From Diacronema lutheri (Eukaryota; Haptophyta; Pavlovophyceae; Pavlovales; Pavlovaceae), in assembly GCA_019448385.1 (NCBI GenBank), contig JAGTXO010000028.1, positions 372,001 through 436,000 on the forward strand: DNA of 64,000 bases, read 5' to 3'. The position numbers and the translations under genes are program-made. The notes beneath the pieces are model-generated. The model was not told where the DNA came from. It worked only from the letters and a program-made list of their open reading frames with translations, and did not search any database. How positions within the stretch are numbered: position 1 is the first letter of the stretch; the number at the start of each line of letters is the position of its first letter. This document shows positions 61,918 through 64,000 of the stretch, in pieces.

Positions 61918-64000
61918 GCCGCGCGCACGTTCTTGAAGCTCGCGCCCAGGGCGCGCGCGGCCGCCTCGGCGCGTGAGGCGTTGCGCGCCGCGTGTGCGCG
62001 CGCGGACGCGGCGGCGTCGTCACACGCGTCGGCGCCGCACGCGCCCGCCGGTGCGCGCCGCCGGCGGCGCGCGAGCGCAGGCGAGCTGGCGCTCGCGGCT
62101 GCGCGCGCGCTCGCCTCGACGGAGCACGGCGATTTGACGGACGACGCGCTCGAGGCCGCCGTCGAGCAGGAGCTGGGCGACGAGCGCGGCCAACTGCTGC
62201 TGTGCACGCGGGGCGCAGCGGCGCAAAGGCCCGCGCTTTGCCGGCTCCTGAAGCACGCGTGCGCGTCGGCGCGCGCGGCGAAGCGCGCGCAATTCACGGT
62301 GTTCGTCGTGCGCGCGGCCACGCGCGGCGAGCGGGGGGGCGCCGCCGCGAGGCGCGTGGACTCGGTGGTCGAGCTGTCGTGCGCGCTGCACGAGAAGGCG
62401 GGCGCGCTCGGCGGCCTCCAGCGCGTCTGTGTGCGTGGCTTCGCCCTCGAGCGCCGCCGGACACTCGACGCTGGCGCCGAGGCCGGCGCGTCCGCCATCG
62501 GCCAGGACGAGCAGGTCGAGGCAGAGGCGGGCGAGGCGTGCGTCGCCGGCGTGACGATGGCCAAGCAGCTGCGTCAGTTTGCCGAGCAAGCTGCCCGCGA
62601 CGACGTGCTCTTCCACGTCGCCGTGTCCGAGGCCGACGCCCACGCCCGGCTGGCGCGCGTTGCGGGTGACGATGTCGGCGCGTACAGCGTCGTGCTCGCA
62701 GTCGCCGGGCTCGTCTGGCTGGCCAAGGCCGACGAGGTTGCGCCGGCGGCCGCCCAGCCCGCCGCCGTGCCGCCCGCCGCCCCGCCTGCTGCCGCCACGT
62801 CCGCCGACGCCGAGCGCGACGCCTCGCCTTCCGACCGCCTGCGCGCGCTGACGCTCGCCGTGCGAGTCGCGCTCGCGCGCGGCGTGCTGCGCCACCTCCT
62901 CGCCGACGCGTCGCCGGGCGCGTCCGCGACCGCTGGCGGTAGTTGCGCGACGCCCGTCGAGGCGGCCACGTCCGCCGCCGCGCCGCCCGCCACGGGCGTC
63001 GTGACGAGTGGCGTTGCGGCGGGCGCTGTGGCGGCCGCACCGGCTGCTGCGGGCGGTGCGATGGCGGGTGCATCGCCCATCACGCGGCCGGCGAAGCGCG
63101 CGCGGCGCACGCTCACCGCCGCTCCAGCCGCCTCGGCCGTTGCGGCCGCTGGAGGCGCACGCGCGGGCGCACGCGGCGCGGCCGGCGCGCCTCGCGCGCG
63201 CGCCGCGCGCGCGCCGGCCGAGTACGTCTGGCTTGCCATCGCGCGCCGGATGCTGGCGGCGCGACACGCGGCGGCCGCGGGCGGCGACTTTGTCGCGTCG
63301 TGCGTCGCCGCGATGCAGGCCGAGTACGGCGACGGCTGTGCCGTCGTCGTCGGCGACGCGCCTGATGACGCCTTGGTCGAGGCTGCGGCGGCGGCGCTGC
63401 TCGAGGGCAAGCACGCGGCGGTGAGCCTCGGCTGCGTCGACCGGCCGGCGGTGCTCGTCGTGCAGCGCGCCGTGGACGCGCCCACGTCGCGCGTGCACGG
63501 GTGGTGCGCGCACGCGGCGGGCGCCGCCGAGTTTGACGAGGGCGCCGCGCACGGCGTGTTCAACGCGATCGTCGAGCGCGCGTGGGCGCTGCGTCCGGAC
63601 CCGGCCGACGGCAGCCCGCCGCCCACGCGCACGTGGGAGGTCGAGCAAATCGCTGACGACGCGCCCGACCAGGCGGGCGTGGCCGCGCTGCGCGTGCTCT
63701 ACGCGCTCGTCGCGGCGCACGGCCGCTACCGCTCGGCCGCCGCGCTCTTTGGCGCGCTCGCGCAGCTGCACGCGCCCGACGCCGCCGGCGCGCGCGCGGA
63801 GGTCGTCGCGGCGGCGTGCGCGGTGCCGCCCGGCGCGCGGCCGGGCGCCGCGCCGGCGGCCCGCGCGGGACGACGCGAGGGAGCGCGCATGGGACGGCGC
63901 TCAGATCGCCGCGCTCGCCGTCGGCGCGGACGCTGCGCGCAGGCGTGTCGCGCCCGTGCGCGCGCTCGTCGACGCGCTCGGCACGCCACCGACCTCGGCG
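53584..64000 (+). CDS. Giant protein with two Ulp1/C48-like cysteine-protease signatures (3' end outside window)
   Basis: One open frame without a stop from ATG 53584 to the window edge, 3,472 codons. The preceding in-frame stop is at 53563. First signature: VHWTAAY (His 105), LLADSRT (Asp 132), PPQSGAACCF (Gln 173, Cys 178/179). Second: SGHFTALRLV (His 2552), AVLVDTLASP (Asp 2575), NEAAQRGATCGLAIV (Gln 2616, Cys 2621). The order H-D-Q-C and the Q...C(G) spacing match Ulp1/adenain-type papain-fold proteases, and the Asp-to-Gln distance is 41 in both. Between them are an acidic linker, an ordered unknown domain (about residues 480-700), a membrane helix (TLRIVATVALGGAVFAGMSA, about 1096-1115), Ala/Arg-rich coiled coils, a Cys/Gly-rich strip near 58,500-58,640, and Ala/Pro repeats near 60,480-60,840 and 61,680-61,920. 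A third region near 63,600 is similar but lacks a Cys. Near 63,870 another frame looks better, so an intron or indel may lie there. Confidence 0.7.
61840..61920. repeat. GCC trinucleotide run (poly-Ala)
   Basis: About 25 consecutive GCC codons with a single ACC, encoding a polyalanine tract inside the giant protein, bordered by CCG (poly-Pro) runs. Confidence 0.9.

Noticed and set aside
1-64000. tRNA or rRNA genes
   Set aside because: No cloverleaf-type A/B boxes or rRNA core sequences were noticed by eye; a covariance-model scan would be needed to exclude a tRNA.

Overview
The window is nuclear DNA from a eukaryotic microalga with very high GC. The evidence is: spliceosomal introns in most conserved genes; eukaryote-only proteins (RNase H2 subunit B, an Atg1/ULK kinase, an STK16-like kinase, a USP-type deubiquitinase, an MGST3-like MAPEG enzyme); and plastid-type proteins with N-terminal signal or transit-like leaders (a triose-phosphate-translocator family carrier and a PDZ-fibrillin protein). 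A haptophyte or pelagophyte-like alga fits best, but the window has no marker that settles the lineage. Most introns open with GTGCG, two are GC-AG, and many carry long G or C homopolymers. Region 1-41,600 is a dense housekeeping stretch in which genes alternate strand almost strictly: sugar-phosphate cyclase (-), RNASEH2B (+), unknown (-), ankyrin protein (+), cyclin (+), Atg1 kinase (-), FPSL-motif protein (+), PDZ-fibrillin (-), CS/TPR co-chaperone-like protein (-), unknown (+), triose-phosphate translocator (-), GlcG-like (+), ANTH-TKL kinase (-), STK16 (-), MGST3 (+). Several head-to-head pairs share 80-165 bp promoters. The stretch is interrupted by a 5'-truncated reverse-transcriptase element (about 6,745-9,890) that abuts the ankyrin gene, a 189-bp minisatellite, a second fragment of the same or a related element, and a FAR1/MULE-like remnant. 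A short motif (TAAGCGTCGTTAGTA) marks both element ends and recurs at two other places. Region 41,600-45,000 is poor in intact genes: a decayed coiled-coil-like gene, then a nested foldback of about 870 bp (43,833-44,706) built from two inverted copies of a TIR element with TGTAGGG-type repeats, lower in GC than its surroundings. Region 45,000-64,000 differs in character: a decayed Pif1/Helitron-type helicase fused to an unrecognised N-terminal domain, a compact USP-family protease, an unresolved intron-bearing stretch, and a single open frame from 53,584 to beyond the window edge (more than 3,400 codons). That frame contains two separate Ulp1/C48-like His-Asp-Gln-Cys signatures. The helicase, the deubiquitinase-like protein and the multi-protease giant protein may belong to one large mobile or virus-derived island; this is inference and is the most interesting lead in the window. 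All exon boundaries were read by eye; for most spliced genes the summed exon length is a multiple of three and the joins restore family motifs.
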